Notes under the pieces: generated by a model
Seen by the model: the letters and a program-made list of their open reading frames with translations, nothing else
The model's database searches: none
Told to the model about the DNA's origin: nothing
NCBI RefSeq assembly: GCF_048381675.1
Contig: NZ_JBLWIS010000003.1
Span: forward strand, 248,001-312,000
Direction: 5' to 3'
Length of the DNA: 64,000 bases
Source of the DNA: Advenella sp048381675
GTDB lineage: Bacteria; Pseudomonadota; Gammaproteobacteria; Burkholderiales; Burkholderiaceae_B
Program-made: the position numbers and the translations under genes
Part shown: positions 1-9,013 of the stretch, one piece after another
Position numbering within the stretch: the first letter of the stretch is position 1
Layout of the letters: the number at the start of each line of letters is the position of its first letter

Positions 1-1
1 G

Positions 2-175
2 TCATTAACAACCAATTTTATTGGTGCCGGTGATGGGGCAATGTTAAAGGCCAGGGGTTTTGTGGAAAAAAAAGGGCGCAGTATATTTTTTGCCCGTTCT
101 GAGGTTTGGCTGGATGATGATTTGTTGCTGGCAACAGCAGTAGGCACATTCAAGTATTCTTTGGTTAAAAAATAA
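2..175 (+). CDS. PaaI-like hotdog thioesterase, C-terminal fragment
   Basis: An open frame enters from the left edge and stops at 173-175, giving 57 residues with no start in the window. The visible part reads as the last strands of a hotdog fold: a GAGDGAMLKARG stretch, then FVEKKGRSIFFARSEVW, then a small-residue strand ending GTFKYS. That pattern is typical of the C-terminus of PaaI/YigI-like acyl-CoA thioesterases. The catalytic region lies outside the window, so substrate cannot be judged. The gene converges on efp, with a bidirectional terminator between them. The family call rests on a short tail and is moderate. Confidence 0.5.
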   Translation, partial: SLTTNFIGAGDGAMLKARGFVEKKGRSIFFARSEVWLDDDLLLATAVGTFKYSLVKK

Positions 176-190
176 TATCGTTTGCCCATG

Positions 191-224
191 AAAAAAACCT
201 GGTGCGTTAGCATCAGGTTTTTTT
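191..224. terminator. Bidirectional rho-independent terminator
   Basis: A run of A, a stem of about ten pairs (AACCTGGTGC / GCATCAGGTT, one G-T pair, GTTA loop) and a run of T. It lies between the convergent thioesterase fragment and efp and can serve both strands. Confidence 0.8.
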
Positions 225-250
225 ACTACCAAGGTATCATGGCATTGGAA

Positions 251-808
251 TTACATGACACGGCTACGGTATTCGTTAGTGCGGGTGTCAATTTCAATGT
301 TGTCGCCAATATTGCAGAACAGGGGCACGGAAATTTCGAAGCCGGTATTGATTTTGGCTGGTTTCAGTACTTTACCGGAAGTATCACCCTTAACAGCAGG
401 TTCGGTATAAGTAATTTCGCGAACGATGATGGTAGGCAGTTCTACGGAAATGGCGCGGCCTTCGTAGAAAACAACCTCAACCGTCATACCTTCTTCTAGG
501 TAATTCAGTGAGTCACCCATGCTGTCGGCTTCCACTTCGTGCTGATTGTATTCTTCGTCCATGAAAACATACATTGGGTCAGCGAAGTAAGAGTAGGTGC
601 ACTCTTTTTTGTCTAGCGTGACAACTTCAAATTTTTCATCAGCTTTGTAAACCAATTCACTGCCGGAGCCTGTTAACAGGTTTTTGAATTTCAGTTTGAC
701 AACGGCAGAGTTTCGGCCAGATTTATTGTAATCAGCTTTTTGTACAACCAAAGGTTCTGAGCCAACCATGACTACATTGCCTACGCGCAATTCTTGTGCG
801 GTCTTCAT
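251..808 (-). CDS. efp: Elongation factor P, arginine-32 type
   Basis: EF-P binds stalled ribosomes beside the P-site tRNA and relieves pausing at polyproline stretches. The 185 residues are full length: an N-terminal KOW-like domain followed by two OB-fold domains, ending NEYRSRVM. The loop tip that carries the modification reads NKSGRNSA, placing Arg at position 32 instead of the Lys used by the EpmA/EpmB pathway. Arg32 forms are known to be rhamnosylated by EarP, and earP lies immediately upstream on the same strand with a 76-bp gap. The sequence therefore predicts a rhamnose-activated EF-P that needs a dTDP-rhamnose supply encoded elsewhere. Confidence 0.97.
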   Translation of the reverse strand: MKTAQELRVGNVVMVGSEPLVVQKADYNKSGRNSAVVKLKFKNLLTGSGSELVYKADEKFEVVTLDKKECTYSYFADPMYVFMDEEYNQHEVEADSMGDSLNYLEEGMTVEVVFYEGRAISVELPTIIVREITYTEPAVKGDTSGKVLKPAKINTGFEISVPLFCNIGDNIEIDTRTNEYRSRVM

Positions 809-884
809 TAATAATAACTCCAGGAATAAATGGGTAGTGTATATCTACTTTAATATCAACCGATAAAATCGGAAAACGCTTATT

Positions 885-2078
885 TTATACTTTTTGTGCC
901 GTTTTTTGATAAATATTTAGGATGGATAAAGATAAAGTATTGTTTTTAGATAGATTTTGGCAATATTCATGTGCTTCTTGCTGCCATTGTTGGCGGTTGG
1001 CAGGGTTAAAGAAGATGTCTTGTAAAAGCAAGGCAAATGTCCCCGGAGAGGCAGCATTGTTCCAGGCTCGCATCATGCTGGCCACAGGCTTGCTGGTGTT
1101 GCTGCTGGCAAGCCAGGCATCCAGTTTCACCAGATGGGCATTTTCCTGCTGCTCATAAATTTGCCAAATAAACGGTTTGCCGGCCCAAATTGCCCGGATG
1201 AAGCTGTCTTCACCGCGTACAAAATTAAGCGAACCCAGCCAAAGCAAACGGTCATAGTCGCGTTGGTCTATGAATGGCAAACGAATGATCTGCAGTTGGG
1301 ATGGATTGGCGCTGATGGCGCAGATATGTGCCATTTCTGCTTCTAAGGAAGGTGCCACCCCTTCGGGAACCAGTAACAGGACAGCTTGTTTGGCATTGGC
1401 AAGTGCCTGGGCCAGTTCATTAACGGGGGCGCTTGTATAGCAAAACAAATTAATGATGGCGGTGCCCTGTTGCCAAAGGGCGAGTTGGCTGGCATTTAAA
1501 AAGGGGGCCAGGAATTTTTCTTGGGCCTGTCGGTTATTCTGCCAGTGGTCACGTTCAGAGAGCAGGTTTTTTTCGCGCAGCAAACCACCTGTCTTACCCG
1601 TAAAGCCCGGGAAGAAAAAATGTTTTACCAGGCCATTGGCTTGTGGTGAGGGTTGTGCATGAAAGCTTTCGACCCAAGGTTCTGCTGAGAGATATTCCAG
1701 ATTCAGCCATAACTTTGTCTTGCCTTTCATGGCTTGGACAAAAGCGGGTGGCGGGTCACAGGCAAATGCTTCTATAACCATTTCTGCCGGTTGTTCGTCA
1801 AAGGCGTCGTCATTGATCCAGTGAAGAACATGAATGCCTTGAACGATCTGTTCTTTTAGGGTTGGATCCAGTTCAGGGGCGATTTTCCCAAAACTGTGCA
1901 GCTCATCTACCCACAGGCGAATGGTGGCCTGGCTTTCCGCCTTTAAATCGCGTGCCAGGCGCCAGCACACACCAATGTCTCCGAAGTTATCGATAACCTT
2001 GCAGAAAATATCAATGCTTTGTGGGGTAAGCGGTTTAGTGGAATTGTTCACTGGAAAAATCTGCATCATCAAAATCAT
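885..2078 (-). CDS. earP: EF-P arginine rhamnosyltransferase EarP
   Basis: EarP transfers rhamnose from dTDP-beta-L-rhamnose to Arg32 of EF-P in the cytoplasm. The 397-residue frame has the family's N-terminal signature IDIFCKVIDNFGDIGVCWRLARDL in shortened form, with the two aspartates thought to act in catalysis at about D30 and D34. The C-terminal nucleotide-sugar site reads RGEDSFIRAIWAGKPFIWQIY. It overlaps the end of the upstream DUF2863 gene by 44 bases, so translational coupling is likely. Several in-frame starts lie close together (ATG at 2078, 2069 and 2066, GTG slightly later), so the exact N-terminus is open. Identification is firm because its substrate gene efp is adjacent. Confidence 0.95.
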   Translation of the reverse strand: MILMMQIFPVNNSTKPLTPQSIDIFCKVIDNFGDIGVCWRLARDLKAESQATIRLWVDELHSFGKIAPELDPTLKEQIVQGIHVLHWINDDAFDEQPAEMVIEAFACDPPPAFVQAMKGKTKLWLNLEYLSAEPWVESFHAQPSPQANGLVKHFFFPGFTGKTGGLLREKNLLSERDHWQNNRQAQEKFLAPFLNASQLALWQQGTAIINLFCYTSAPVNELAQALANAKQAVLLLVPEGVAPSLEAEMAHICAISANPSQLQIIRLPFIDQRDYDRLLWLGSLNFVRGEDSFIRAIWAGKPFIWQIYEQQENAHLVKLDAWLASSNTSKPVASMMRAWNNAASPGTFALLLQDIFFNPANRQQWQQEAHEYCQNLSKNNTLSLSILNIYQKTAQKV

Positions 2079-3246
2079 CAGGGGCGCTAATGTAAGTCAG
2101 CTCGCCGTCGGGACTAGGGAAAAGCGGTTCGTCGGTTTCTTCATGCATGCCGGGCTTGAGCATTTCATTGATGCAAACGATATGTTTGATGCCATTGGCT
2201 TGCAGCTGTTCGATAATATTAAGGACCGATGCCGACTCGGTAATGGATTCTTGTGCTGTTTCTTCCTGCTCTTCACTGAAGAGGGGCCACATGCAACCGT
2301 AAATGACCTGATGGGAGTCCAGGAAGGTGAAGCCGATGCGGTATTCCTTGACTTGCTCTTCTCCGGTGCCGGCAATGGTGGCGCGGAAAGATTCAGCCGG
2401 TATATTCAGGGTGTTTTGCAGCCATTGTACGGAAGCGGTCAGGGCGGCGTAACGGATGCGTTTGTCTGCCTCGCGGTTGCAGATATAAAACGCATCGGGC
2501 AGTGGCAGTTCCAGGCCGCAAGCGGGTAACAGTTCCCTGAACAGGGGGAGGGCTTCATCCTGCCATGGTTTCAGGCAGCGTTGGCGTTGTTCGGCAAAGT
2601 GTTCGCTGGCTTCCTGCCATTTGAAAACAGGCTGGTTTTGGGCCACACAAAAAGCGGCCATGATATAGCGGGTATCAGCCAGCATGGACAGGTCTTCGAC
2701 GGGTGGCTTGGCGCTGGAAAGCGGGGTGACTGGCAAGTTCAGGGCCTGTCTGGCCAGCGCATTGCACCACATATGGGTTTGATCGAATGATTTTGGCATT
2801 TGATCTACCGAGCACAGTTGCGGATGAATGGCGATTTCCACCGAAGTGGCACTGATGTGTTTTTTCAGCAGATTGACAAGTGCTGCCTGTGTTTTCAGGT
2901 TTAATGCGGGCGACGGGATCTGGAACCGGGTCCAGGCCACAACGGGAATGACGACAAACAGGCAGTCGAAAATGACCCCGTTTTTTTCCAGCGTACAGGA
3001 TTCGGACATGGTTTCCGCGTGTTCCAGCAAAATATCATGCGTTTCATTGTCGGTTGATGACAGGAAATCAAGCGCGCGGTCTATCTGGTTTTTTTTGTTG
3101 CTGTTGAAAATGTCGACGACTTTTTGATCAATCAGGTTTTCCCAGTGCCGGTCTTCAATAATGCAGCCGGATTGTTTTAAGGCCATGCAGGCGTCAACAA
3201 GGGCCTGGCTGGCTTTGCTTAACTTTGCGAATTCGGGTTTGCTCAT
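2035..3246 (-). CDS. DUF2863 family protein, function unknown
   Basis: A 403-residue protein of a family found in Betaproteobacteria, of unknown biochemical role. I chose the ATG at 3246 (MSKPEFAKLSKASQ). The open frame continues upstream to 3456, but that part lies inside acnA on the same strand and has a cysteine-rich, non-conserved look. No signal peptide or membrane segment is visible. The C-terminus is very acidic (DDFDDADFSS). It sits 49 bp downstream of acnA and overlaps earP, so it is probably part of an acnA-DUF2863-earP(-efp) transcription unit. The family name is from recognition; any link to EF-P modification would be guesswork from position. Confidence 0.75.
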   Translation of the reverse strand: MSKPEFAKLSKASQALVDACMALKQSGCIIEDRHWENLIDQKVVDIFNSNKKNQIDRALDFLSSTDNETHDILLEHAETMSESCTLEKNGVIFDCLFVVIPVVAWTRFQIPSPALNLKTQAALVNLLKKHISATSVEIAIHPQLCSVDQMPKSFDQTHMWCNALARQALNLPVTPLSSAKPPVEDLSMLADTRYIMAAFCVAQNQPVFKWQEASEHFAEQRQRCLKPWQDEALPLFRELLPACGLELPLPDAFYICNREADKRIRYAALTASVQWLQNTLNIPAESFRATIAGTGEEQVKEYRIGFTFLDSHQVIYGCMWPLFSEEQEETAQESITESASVLNIIEQLQANGIKHIVCINEMLKPGMHEETDEPLFPSPDGELTYISAPDDFDDADFSSEQFH

Positions 3247-3295
3247 ATTTCTGGCGGCTCCCGTCATGATTGTGCATGAAGGGAGCCGGGGTCTA

Positions 3296-5989
3296 TTAAG
3301 ATAAAAGTTGTCGAAGAACGAAGGGAAGAATGCCACCGTGCTGGTAGTATTCAACTTCAACCGGTGTATCGATGCGCAGCAGCACAGGAATTTCCTGTTT
3401 GCTGCCATCGGGGCGATGCACGGTAAGTACGACATCCTGTTGTGGCTTGATGCCATTTTCCAGGCCGCTAATATCGTAGGTTTCGTCTCCGGTAATTCCC
3501 AGTGATGCTACCGAGTCATTGCCCTTGAACTGCAGTGGCAAGACGCCCATGCCCACTAGGTTGCTACGGTGAATGCGTTCGAAGCTGCGTGCAATAACCG
3601 CTTTTACGCCCAATAACTGGGTACCTTTGGCGGCCCAGTCACGGGAAGAGCCGGTGCCATATTCTTCACCACCAAATACGACCGTTGGCGTGCCACTGGC
3701 AATATATTTCATGGCAGCCTCGTAAATGGGTAGTTGCTCTTCACTGGGCTTATGAATGGTTTCACCGCCTTCAAAGCGGTTGCCGTTAGGCAGGGCAGGA
3801 ATCATGAGGTTTTTGATGCGAACGTTGGCAAAAGTACCGCGCATCATGATTTCATGGTTGCCGCGGCGTGAACCATAGCTGTTGAAATCGGGTGTCATCA
3901 CACCATGGGCCAGCAACCATTTGCCAGCCGGTGAGGTTTCCTTGATAGAGCCTGCCGGTGAAATATGGTCGGTAGTCACCGAGTCACCGAAAATGCCCAG
4001 TGCCCGAGCCTGCTTGATAGGCGGCATGGCGGCAGGTGTCATGCTGAAGGATTCGAAGAAAGGTGGCTCTGCGATATAAGTAGATTGAGGCCAGTTGTAA
4101 ATTTCACCCGAAACCCCCTTGATTTTTTTCCACAAATCGCCAGGATTGGATTTGACTTGGGCATAATTGTTGCGATAGGCCTTCGGATTCATGGCTTTGC
4201 CCAGCAGTTTTTCAATTTCTTCATTGCTTGGCCAGATATCGCCCAGCCAGACGTCACCTTTTTTGCCCTTGCCAACCGGCTGGGTCATCAGGTCAATATT
4301 CAGGGTGCCAGCCAGGGCGTAGGCCACGACTAGTGGTGGCGAGGCCAGGAAGTTGGCTTTGATGTTGGGATGGATGCGTGCTTCGAAGTTGCGGTTGCCT
4401 GACAGGACAGCAGCACAAACCAGATCGTTCTTGATAATGGCTTCGTTAAATTCGTGGGACAGGTCACCGGCGTTACCGATACAGGTAGTGCAGCCATAGG
4501 CGGCTACATCAAAGCCCAGCTGCTCGAGATAAGGCAGCAGGCCTGTTTTGGCAAGATACTCGGTAACAACCCTGGAGCCTGGGGCCAGAGAGGTTTTGAT
4601 ATGTTTTTGAACGGTTAGGCCTGCCTTGACCGCTTTTTTTGCCAACAGGCCAGCAGCCAGCAAGACACTGGGGTTGGAAGTGTTGGTGCAAGAGGTAATG
4701 GAGGCAATTAGGATATCGCCGTTTTTAAGCGAAACCCCACTGGGTGTTTCGTAGGCGGTATTGAATTTTTCTGCTGGTTGGTTAAAACCGTTTTTCTCTG
4801 GGGGTGCAGTAAACAATCCGGCAAAGGTTCTTTTGACATTGCCCAGCTCAATCCGGTCTTGGGGGCGTTTAGGGCCGGCAAGGGAAGGAGAAACGGTTTT
4901 CAGGTCCAGTTTCAGTACTTTGGTGTAGTTGATGTCTTTGGCTTTGGGCACGCCAAACATTTTCTGGGCTTTGAAATAGGTTTCCAGTGCTTCAATTTCC
5001 TCTTCGGTGCGGCCGGTACCCCTGAAGTAATCAAGCGTATGCTCGTCAACAGGGAAAAATCCCAAGGTGGCGCCGTATTCGGGTGCCATGTTGGAAATGG
5101 TGGCGCGGTCGGTAACGCTTAGGCTTGCGGTGCCTGGCCCGCAGAATTCCACAAATTTGCCGACTACTTTTTCTTTGCGCAGCATTTCGGTAATAGTAAG
5201 CACCAGATCGGTGGCGGTAACGCCGCCGCGTAATTGGCCGGTTAGTTCAACGCCAATGACATCGGGGGTAAGCATGTAGTAGGGTTGGCCCAGCATGGCG
5301 GCTTCGGCCTCGATGCCACCCACGCCCCAGCCCACTACGCCAATGCCGTTAATCATGGTGGTATGGCTGTCAGTGCCAACCAGGGTGTCGGGGTAATAAA
5401 CATCATTGGCGTCTTTGTGTACGCCACGCGCCAGATACTCCAGGTTAACCTGGTGAACAATGCCGAATCCGGGAGGGACTACGCCAAAGGTGTCAAACGC
5501 CTGCATGCCCCATTTCATGAATTGGTAGCGTTCCTGGTTGCGCTGGAACTCAACCTTCATGTTCAGGTCAAGGGCGTCTTTAGTGCCGAAGTAGTCAATC
5601 ATGACAGAGTGGTCTACCACCAGGTCCACCGGTACCAGTGGTTCAATCGCTTTGGGATTTTTACCCATTTTTCCAGCTACCGAACGCATGGCGGCAAGGT
5701 CGGCTAGCAGGGGAACGCCGGTAAAGTCTTGCAGAATCACGCGAGCTACCACGAAAGGAATCTCTTCTTCACGCTGGGCGTTGGGTTGCCAGTTGACCAG
5801 TTGGCGTACATGCTCTTCGGTGATTTTTTTGCCGTCACAGTTTCGCAATACCGATTCAAGGACGATTCGGATGGAAATGGGCAGTTTGTTGATTTTGATA
5901 TCCAGTTTTTTACCCAAGGCAGGAAGGGAGTAAAACTTTCTGGTTTTATTGTTGACCGTGAGTGTTTTTACAGTGCTGGAAAAAGGCAT
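3296..5989 (-). CDS. acnA: Aconitate hydratase A
   Basis: AcnA interconverts citrate and isocitrate through cis-aconitate with a [4Fe-4S] cluster in the cytoplasm. The 897 residues match the AcnA/IRP1 type in length. The cluster ligands are visible: Cys434 in SCTNTSNPS, and Cys500 and Cys503 in GCTTCIGNAG. The substrate loop near residue 205 reads VGTDSHTTM, and the swivelling C-terminal domain carries GEEYGTGSSRDWAAKG. The start at 5989 has a GCGAGG ribosome site just upstream. acnA follows acnB on the same strand, but two hairpins between them suggest separate transcription. In E. coli AcnA is the stress-stable isozyme; that role here is inference. Confidence 0.97.
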   Translation of the reverse strand: MPFSSTVKTLTVNNKTRKFYSLPALGKKLDIKINKLPISIRIVLESVLRNCDGKKITEEHVRQLVNWQPNAQREEEIPFVVARVILQDFTGVPLLADLAAMRSVAGKMGKNPKAIEPLVPVDLVVDHSVMIDYFGTKDALDLNMKVEFQRNQERYQFMKWGMQAFDTFGVVPPGFGIVHQVNLEYLARGVHKDANDVYYPDTLVGTDSHTTMINGIGVVGWGVGGIEAEAAMLGQPYYMLTPDVIGVELTGQLRGGVTATDLVLTITEMLRKEKVVGKFVEFCGPGTASLSVTDRATISNMAPEYGATLGFFPVDEHTLDYFRGTGRTEEEIEALETYFKAQKMFGVPKAKDINYTKVLKLDLKTVSPSLAGPKRPQDRIELGNVKRTFAGLFTAPPEKNGFNQPAEKFNTAYETPSGVSLKNGDILIASITSCTNTSNPSVLLAAGLLAKKAVKAGLTVQKHIKTSLAPGSRVVTEYLAKTGLLPYLEQLGFDVAAYGCTTCIGNAGDLSHEFNEAIIKNDLVCAAVLSGNRNFEARIHPNIKANFLASPPLVVAYALAGTLNIDLMTQPVGKGKKGDVWLGDIWPSNEEIEKLLGKAMNPKAYRNNYAQVKSNPGDLWKKIKGVSGEIYNWPQSTYIAEPPFFESFSMTPAAMPPIKQARALGIFGDSVTTDHISPAGSIKETSPAGKWLLAHGVMTPDFNSYGSRRGNHEIMMRGTFANVRIKNLMIPALPNGNRFEGGETIHKPSEEQLPIYEAAMKYIASGTPTVVFGGEEYGTGSSRDWAAKGTQLLGVKAVIARSFERIHRSNLVGMGVLPLQFKGNDSVASLGITGDETYDISGLENGIKPQQDVVLTVHRPDGSKQEIPVLLRIDTPVEVEYYQHGGILPFVLRQLLS

Positions 5990-6157
5990 GGCAACCTCGC
6001 TGTTGGAATGGATGGGTAAAAAATAACAGGGTGAATGGGTATGGTATTGATTGTTTTATATCAATGATAGCATTAGGTGGCAGGTGTTTGCTTGCAGGAT
6101 TTAGGCAAAATTGCAATACATTTATGGTTTTTTTTTAGCAATTGCAGATAAAGAATA

Positions 6158-6222
6158 AAAAACAGGCCTTTTTCAAGGCCTGTTTTAATTTTGAACCAAA
6201 CCGTTTTAGCTTAAAACGGTTT
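6158..6222 (-). terminator. Double hairpin terminator after acnB
   Basis: Two inverted repeats follow the acnB stop. One is an 11-bp stem AAACCGTTTTA / TAAAACGGTTT at 6198-6222. The other is a GC-rich stem AACAGGCCTT / AAGGCCTGTT at 6161-6184, flanked by A and T runs. The second is a classical intrinsic terminator and can act on either strand. Confidence 0.75.
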
Positions 6223-6235
6223 TGACTTCACTGGA

Positions 6236-8827
6236 TTAGATGCCAACGGTATCGGCAATTTCCTTGAAGTCTTCGATTTGGTCGAAGTTCATGTAGCGGT
6301 AGATCTTATCGCTGTTCTGGTCGATGATGCCAATGTCGGCCATGTATTCTTCGCGGGTTGGGATGCGACCCAGGCGAGAGCAAATGGCAGCCAGTTCGGC
6401 AGAACCCAGGTAAACGTTGGTGTTTTTACCCAAACGGTTAGGGAAGTTGCGGGTACTGGTTGACATGACGGTCGCACCTTCGCGAACCTGTGCCTGGTTA
6501 CCCATGCACAAAGAACAGCCAGGCATTTCCATACGGGCACCGGCTACACCCAGAACGCCATAGTGGCCTTCTTCGGTAAGCTGTTTTTGGTCCATTTTGG
6601 TTGGAGGGGCAACCCACAGCTTGACGGGAATGTCGCGTTTGCCTTCAAGCAGCTTGGAAGCGGCACGGAAGTGACCGATGTTGGTCATGCAGCTACCAAT
6701 AAACACTTCGTCGATTTTCTCGCCGGCAACGTCAGACAGTGTTTTCACATCGTCTGGGTCGTTAGGGCATGCCACGATAGGTTCGTGGATGTCCGCCAGG
6801 TCAATTTCGATGATGGTTGCGTATTCGGCGTCTGCATCGGGCTCAAGCAGTTGAGGGTTGGCCAACCAGGCTTCCATGGCCTTGATACGGCGGGCCAGTG
6901 AGCGCTCGTCTTCGTAGCCGTTGGCAATCATCCATTTCAACAGGGTGATGTTGCTGTTGAGGTATTCGATGATAGGCTCTTTGTTCAGGCGCACGGTACA
7001 ACCAGCGGCAGAACGTTCGGCAGAGGCGTCAGACAGTTCGAATGCCTGCTCGACTTTCAGGTCTGGCAGACCTTCGATTTCAAGGATGCGACCGGAGAAA
7101 ACGTTTTTCTTGCCTTGTTTGGCAACGGTCAGTTCGCCGCTCTTGATAGCGTACAGCGGAATGGCATTAACCAGGTCACGCAGGGTAACGCCAGGCTGCA
7201 TTTTGCCTTTGAAGCGAACCAGAACGGATTCTGGCATATCCAGGGGCATTACACCGGTAGCTGCTGCAAAAGCAACCAGGCCTGAACCGGCAGGGAAGCT
7301 GATGCCGATTGGGAAACGGGTGTGTGAGTCACCACCAGTACCAACGGTATCAGGCAGCAACATGCGGTTAAGCCATGAGTGAATAACACCGTCACCAGGA
7401 CGCAGGGCAATACCGCCACGGGTACTGATGAAGTCTGGCAGTTCGTGGTGGGTTTTGACGTCTACGGGTTTGGGATAGGCGGCGGTATGGCAGAAAGACT
7501 GCATGACCAGGTCGGCAGAGAAGCCCAGGCAAGCCAGGTCTTTCAGCTCGTCACGGGTCATTGGGCCAGTTGTGTCCTGGCTACCGACAGAGGTCATTTT
7601 GGGTTCGCAGTAAGTACCTGGGCGAACGCCTTTGCCTTCTGGCAAGCCACAGGCACGGCCAACCATTTTTTGTGCCAGCGTATAACCTTTGCCTGAGTCA
7701 ACAGGTTCGGTTGGCAGGCGGAACAGGGTGGAAGCAGGCAGGCCTAGTGCTTCGCGGGCTTTGGCGGTAAGGCCACGACCGATGATCAGGGGGATACGGC
7801 CACCGGCACGCACTTCGTCGAACAGCACATCGGATTTAACCTGGAATTCGGCAATGACTTCACCGTTTTTCAGGGCTTTGCCTTCGTATGGGCGAAGTTC
7901 AACGACATCGCCCATTTCCATTTGGGAAACGTCCAGTTCAATAGGCAATGCGCCGGCATCTTCCATAGTGTTGTAGAAGATAGGTGCAATTTTGCCGCCC
8001 AGGCAGACGCCACCAAAGCGTTTGTTGGGGACGAAAGGAATATCCTCACCGGTGAACCACAACACGGAGTTGGTGGCTGATTTGCGTGAAGAACCGGTAC
8101 CGACGACGTCACCCACGTAGGCAACCAGGTTGCCTTTTTCTTTGAGGGATTCAATGAATTTAACGGGACCGCGCTTGCCATCTTCTTCAGGTTCGAATGC
8201 AGCGCCTTCACGTTTGTTTTTCAGCATGGCCAACGCGTGCAGGGGGATATCTGGACGGGTTGTGGCATCGGGGGCAGGAGACAGGTCATCGGTGTTGGTT
8301 TCGCCACTGACTTTGAAAACCGTGATAGTGAGGCTTTCTGGTACTTCAGGGCGGCTGGTGAACCATTCGGCATCAGCCCAGCTTTGAATGACGGCCTTGG
8401 CGTTTTCGTTGCCTTTTTCTGCTTTTTCCTGTACGTCATGGAATGCATCAAACATGAGCAGGGTTTTTTTCAGGGCTTCAGCAGCGATGGAGCCTAATGC
8501 AGGATTGTCGAGCAAATCGATGAGGGGGCTGATGTTGTAGCCACCCAGCATGGTACCCAGCAATTCGGTTGCTTTTTCAGGGGTGATCAGCGGGCATTTT
8601 TCTGTGCCGAAAGCAATGGCGGCCAGGTAAGAAGCCTTTACTTTGGCTGCATCATCCACACCAGCGGGTACACGGTGAGTAATCAGGTCGACCAGATAGT
8701 TTTCTTCTCCGGCAGGAGGTGCTTTGAGCAATTCGATTAATTCAGCCGTTTGTTTGGCTGATAAAGGCAGAGGAGGGATGCCCAGCGCAGCGCGCTCGGC
8801 AACGTGTTGACGATATGATTCCAACAT
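6236..8827 (-). CDS. acnB: Bifunctional aconitate hydratase 2 / 2-methylisocitrate dehydratase
   Basis: AcnB is the main housekeeping aconitase in many proteobacteria and can also dehydrate 2-methylcitrate-pathway intermediates. The 863 residues begin MLESYRQHVAERAALGIPPLPL, the HEAT-like N-terminal domain unique to AcnB, followed by the swivel domain (GTGSSRKSATNSV near residue 245). The three cluster-binding domains come last. Cluster cysteines are seen in SCMTNIGHF and CSLCMGNQ. A 12-bp palindrome lies 70 bp upstream of the start and recurs in the mdh-gntR gap, suggesting control by the GntR regulator encoded about 11 kb away. Nothing in the frame looks damaged. Confidence 0.97.
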   Translation of the reverse strand: MLESYRQHVAERAALGIPPLPLSAKQTAELIELLKAPPAGEENYLVDLITHRVPAGVDDAAKVKASYLAAIAFGTEKCPLITPEKATELLGTMLGGYNISPLIDLLDNPALGSIAAEALKKTLLMFDAFHDVQEKAEKGNENAKAVIQSWADAEWFTSRPEVPESLTITVFKVSGETNTDDLSPAPDATTRPDIPLHALAMLKNKREGAAFEPEEDGKRGPVKFIESLKEKGNLVAYVGDVVGTGSSRKSATNSVLWFTGEDIPFVPNKRFGGVCLGGKIAPIFYNTMEDAGALPIELDVSQMEMGDVVELRPYEGKALKNGEVIAEFQVKSDVLFDEVRAGGRIPLIIGRGLTAKAREALGLPASTLFRLPTEPVDSGKGYTLAQKMVGRACGLPEGKGVRPGTYCEPKMTSVGSQDTTGPMTRDELKDLACLGFSADLVMQSFCHTAAYPKPVDVKTHHELPDFISTRGGIALRPGDGVIHSWLNRMLLPDTVGTGGDSHTRFPIGISFPAGSGLVAFAAATGVMPLDMPESVLVRFKGKMQPGVTLRDLVNAIPLYAIKSGELTVAKQGKKNVFSGRILEIEGLPDLKVEQAFELSDASAERSAAGCTVRLNKEPIIEYLNSNITLLKWMIANGYEDERSLARRIKAMEAWLANPQLLEPDADAEYATIIEIDLADIHEPIVACPNDPDDVKTLSDVAGEKIDEVFIGSCMTNIGHFRAASKLLEGKRDIPVKLWVAPPTKMDQKQLTEEGHYGVLGVAGARMEMPGCSLCMGNQAQVREGATVMSTSTRNFPNRLGKNTNVYLGSAELAAICSRLGRIPTREEYMADIGIIDQNSDKIYRYMNFDQIEDFKEIADTVGI

Positions 8828-8888
8828 GACGTGACCTTAAAAAAGTTTTAGAGACAACACGGGCATTATAAGGCTTTTTCGTAAAAAA

Positions 8889-8908
8889 GTCTTATGTCTT
8901 ATATAAGA
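8889..8908. promoter_or_regulatory. Candidate operator upstream of acnB
   Basis: GTCTTAT, one base, then the perfect 12-bp palindrome TCTTATATAAGA at 8897-8908. The same palindrome, again preceded by GTCTTAT, lies in the mdh-gntR intergenic region at 19579-19605. GntR-family regulators bind short palindromes, so the regulator at 19634 is the natural candidate to bind here. Confidence 0.6.
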
Positions 8909-8961
8909 GTTGGTTGTTTGCAGCAACAGATATTCCAGAATCAATGTAACAATTTTTGGTA

Positions 8962-9013
8962 AGTGACATTAAAGTTCTGCTCTGGCTTATCAGTGACAAA
9001 CAAGTTCTGTTCT
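8962..9013. repeat. Two imperfect 22-bp direct repeats in the acnB upstream gap
   Basis: The 468-bp gap between acnB and the pseudogene at 9296 holds no credible gene. Besides the acnB operator it contains two copies of AGTGACA-N3-AAGTTCTG(C/T)TCT, at 8962-8983 and 8992-9013, repeating every 30 bp. Spaced subterminal repeats of this sort occur at the ends of some transposons and in some multi-site operators. I do not recognise this one. The rest of the gap (9014-9295) is AT-rich and shows nothing else. Confidence 0.4.

Noticed and set aside
3247..3456. N-terminal extension of the DUF2863 protein
   Set aside because: It lies within acnA on the same strand and looks unlike protein-coding sequence; MSKPEFAK at 3246 is the better start.
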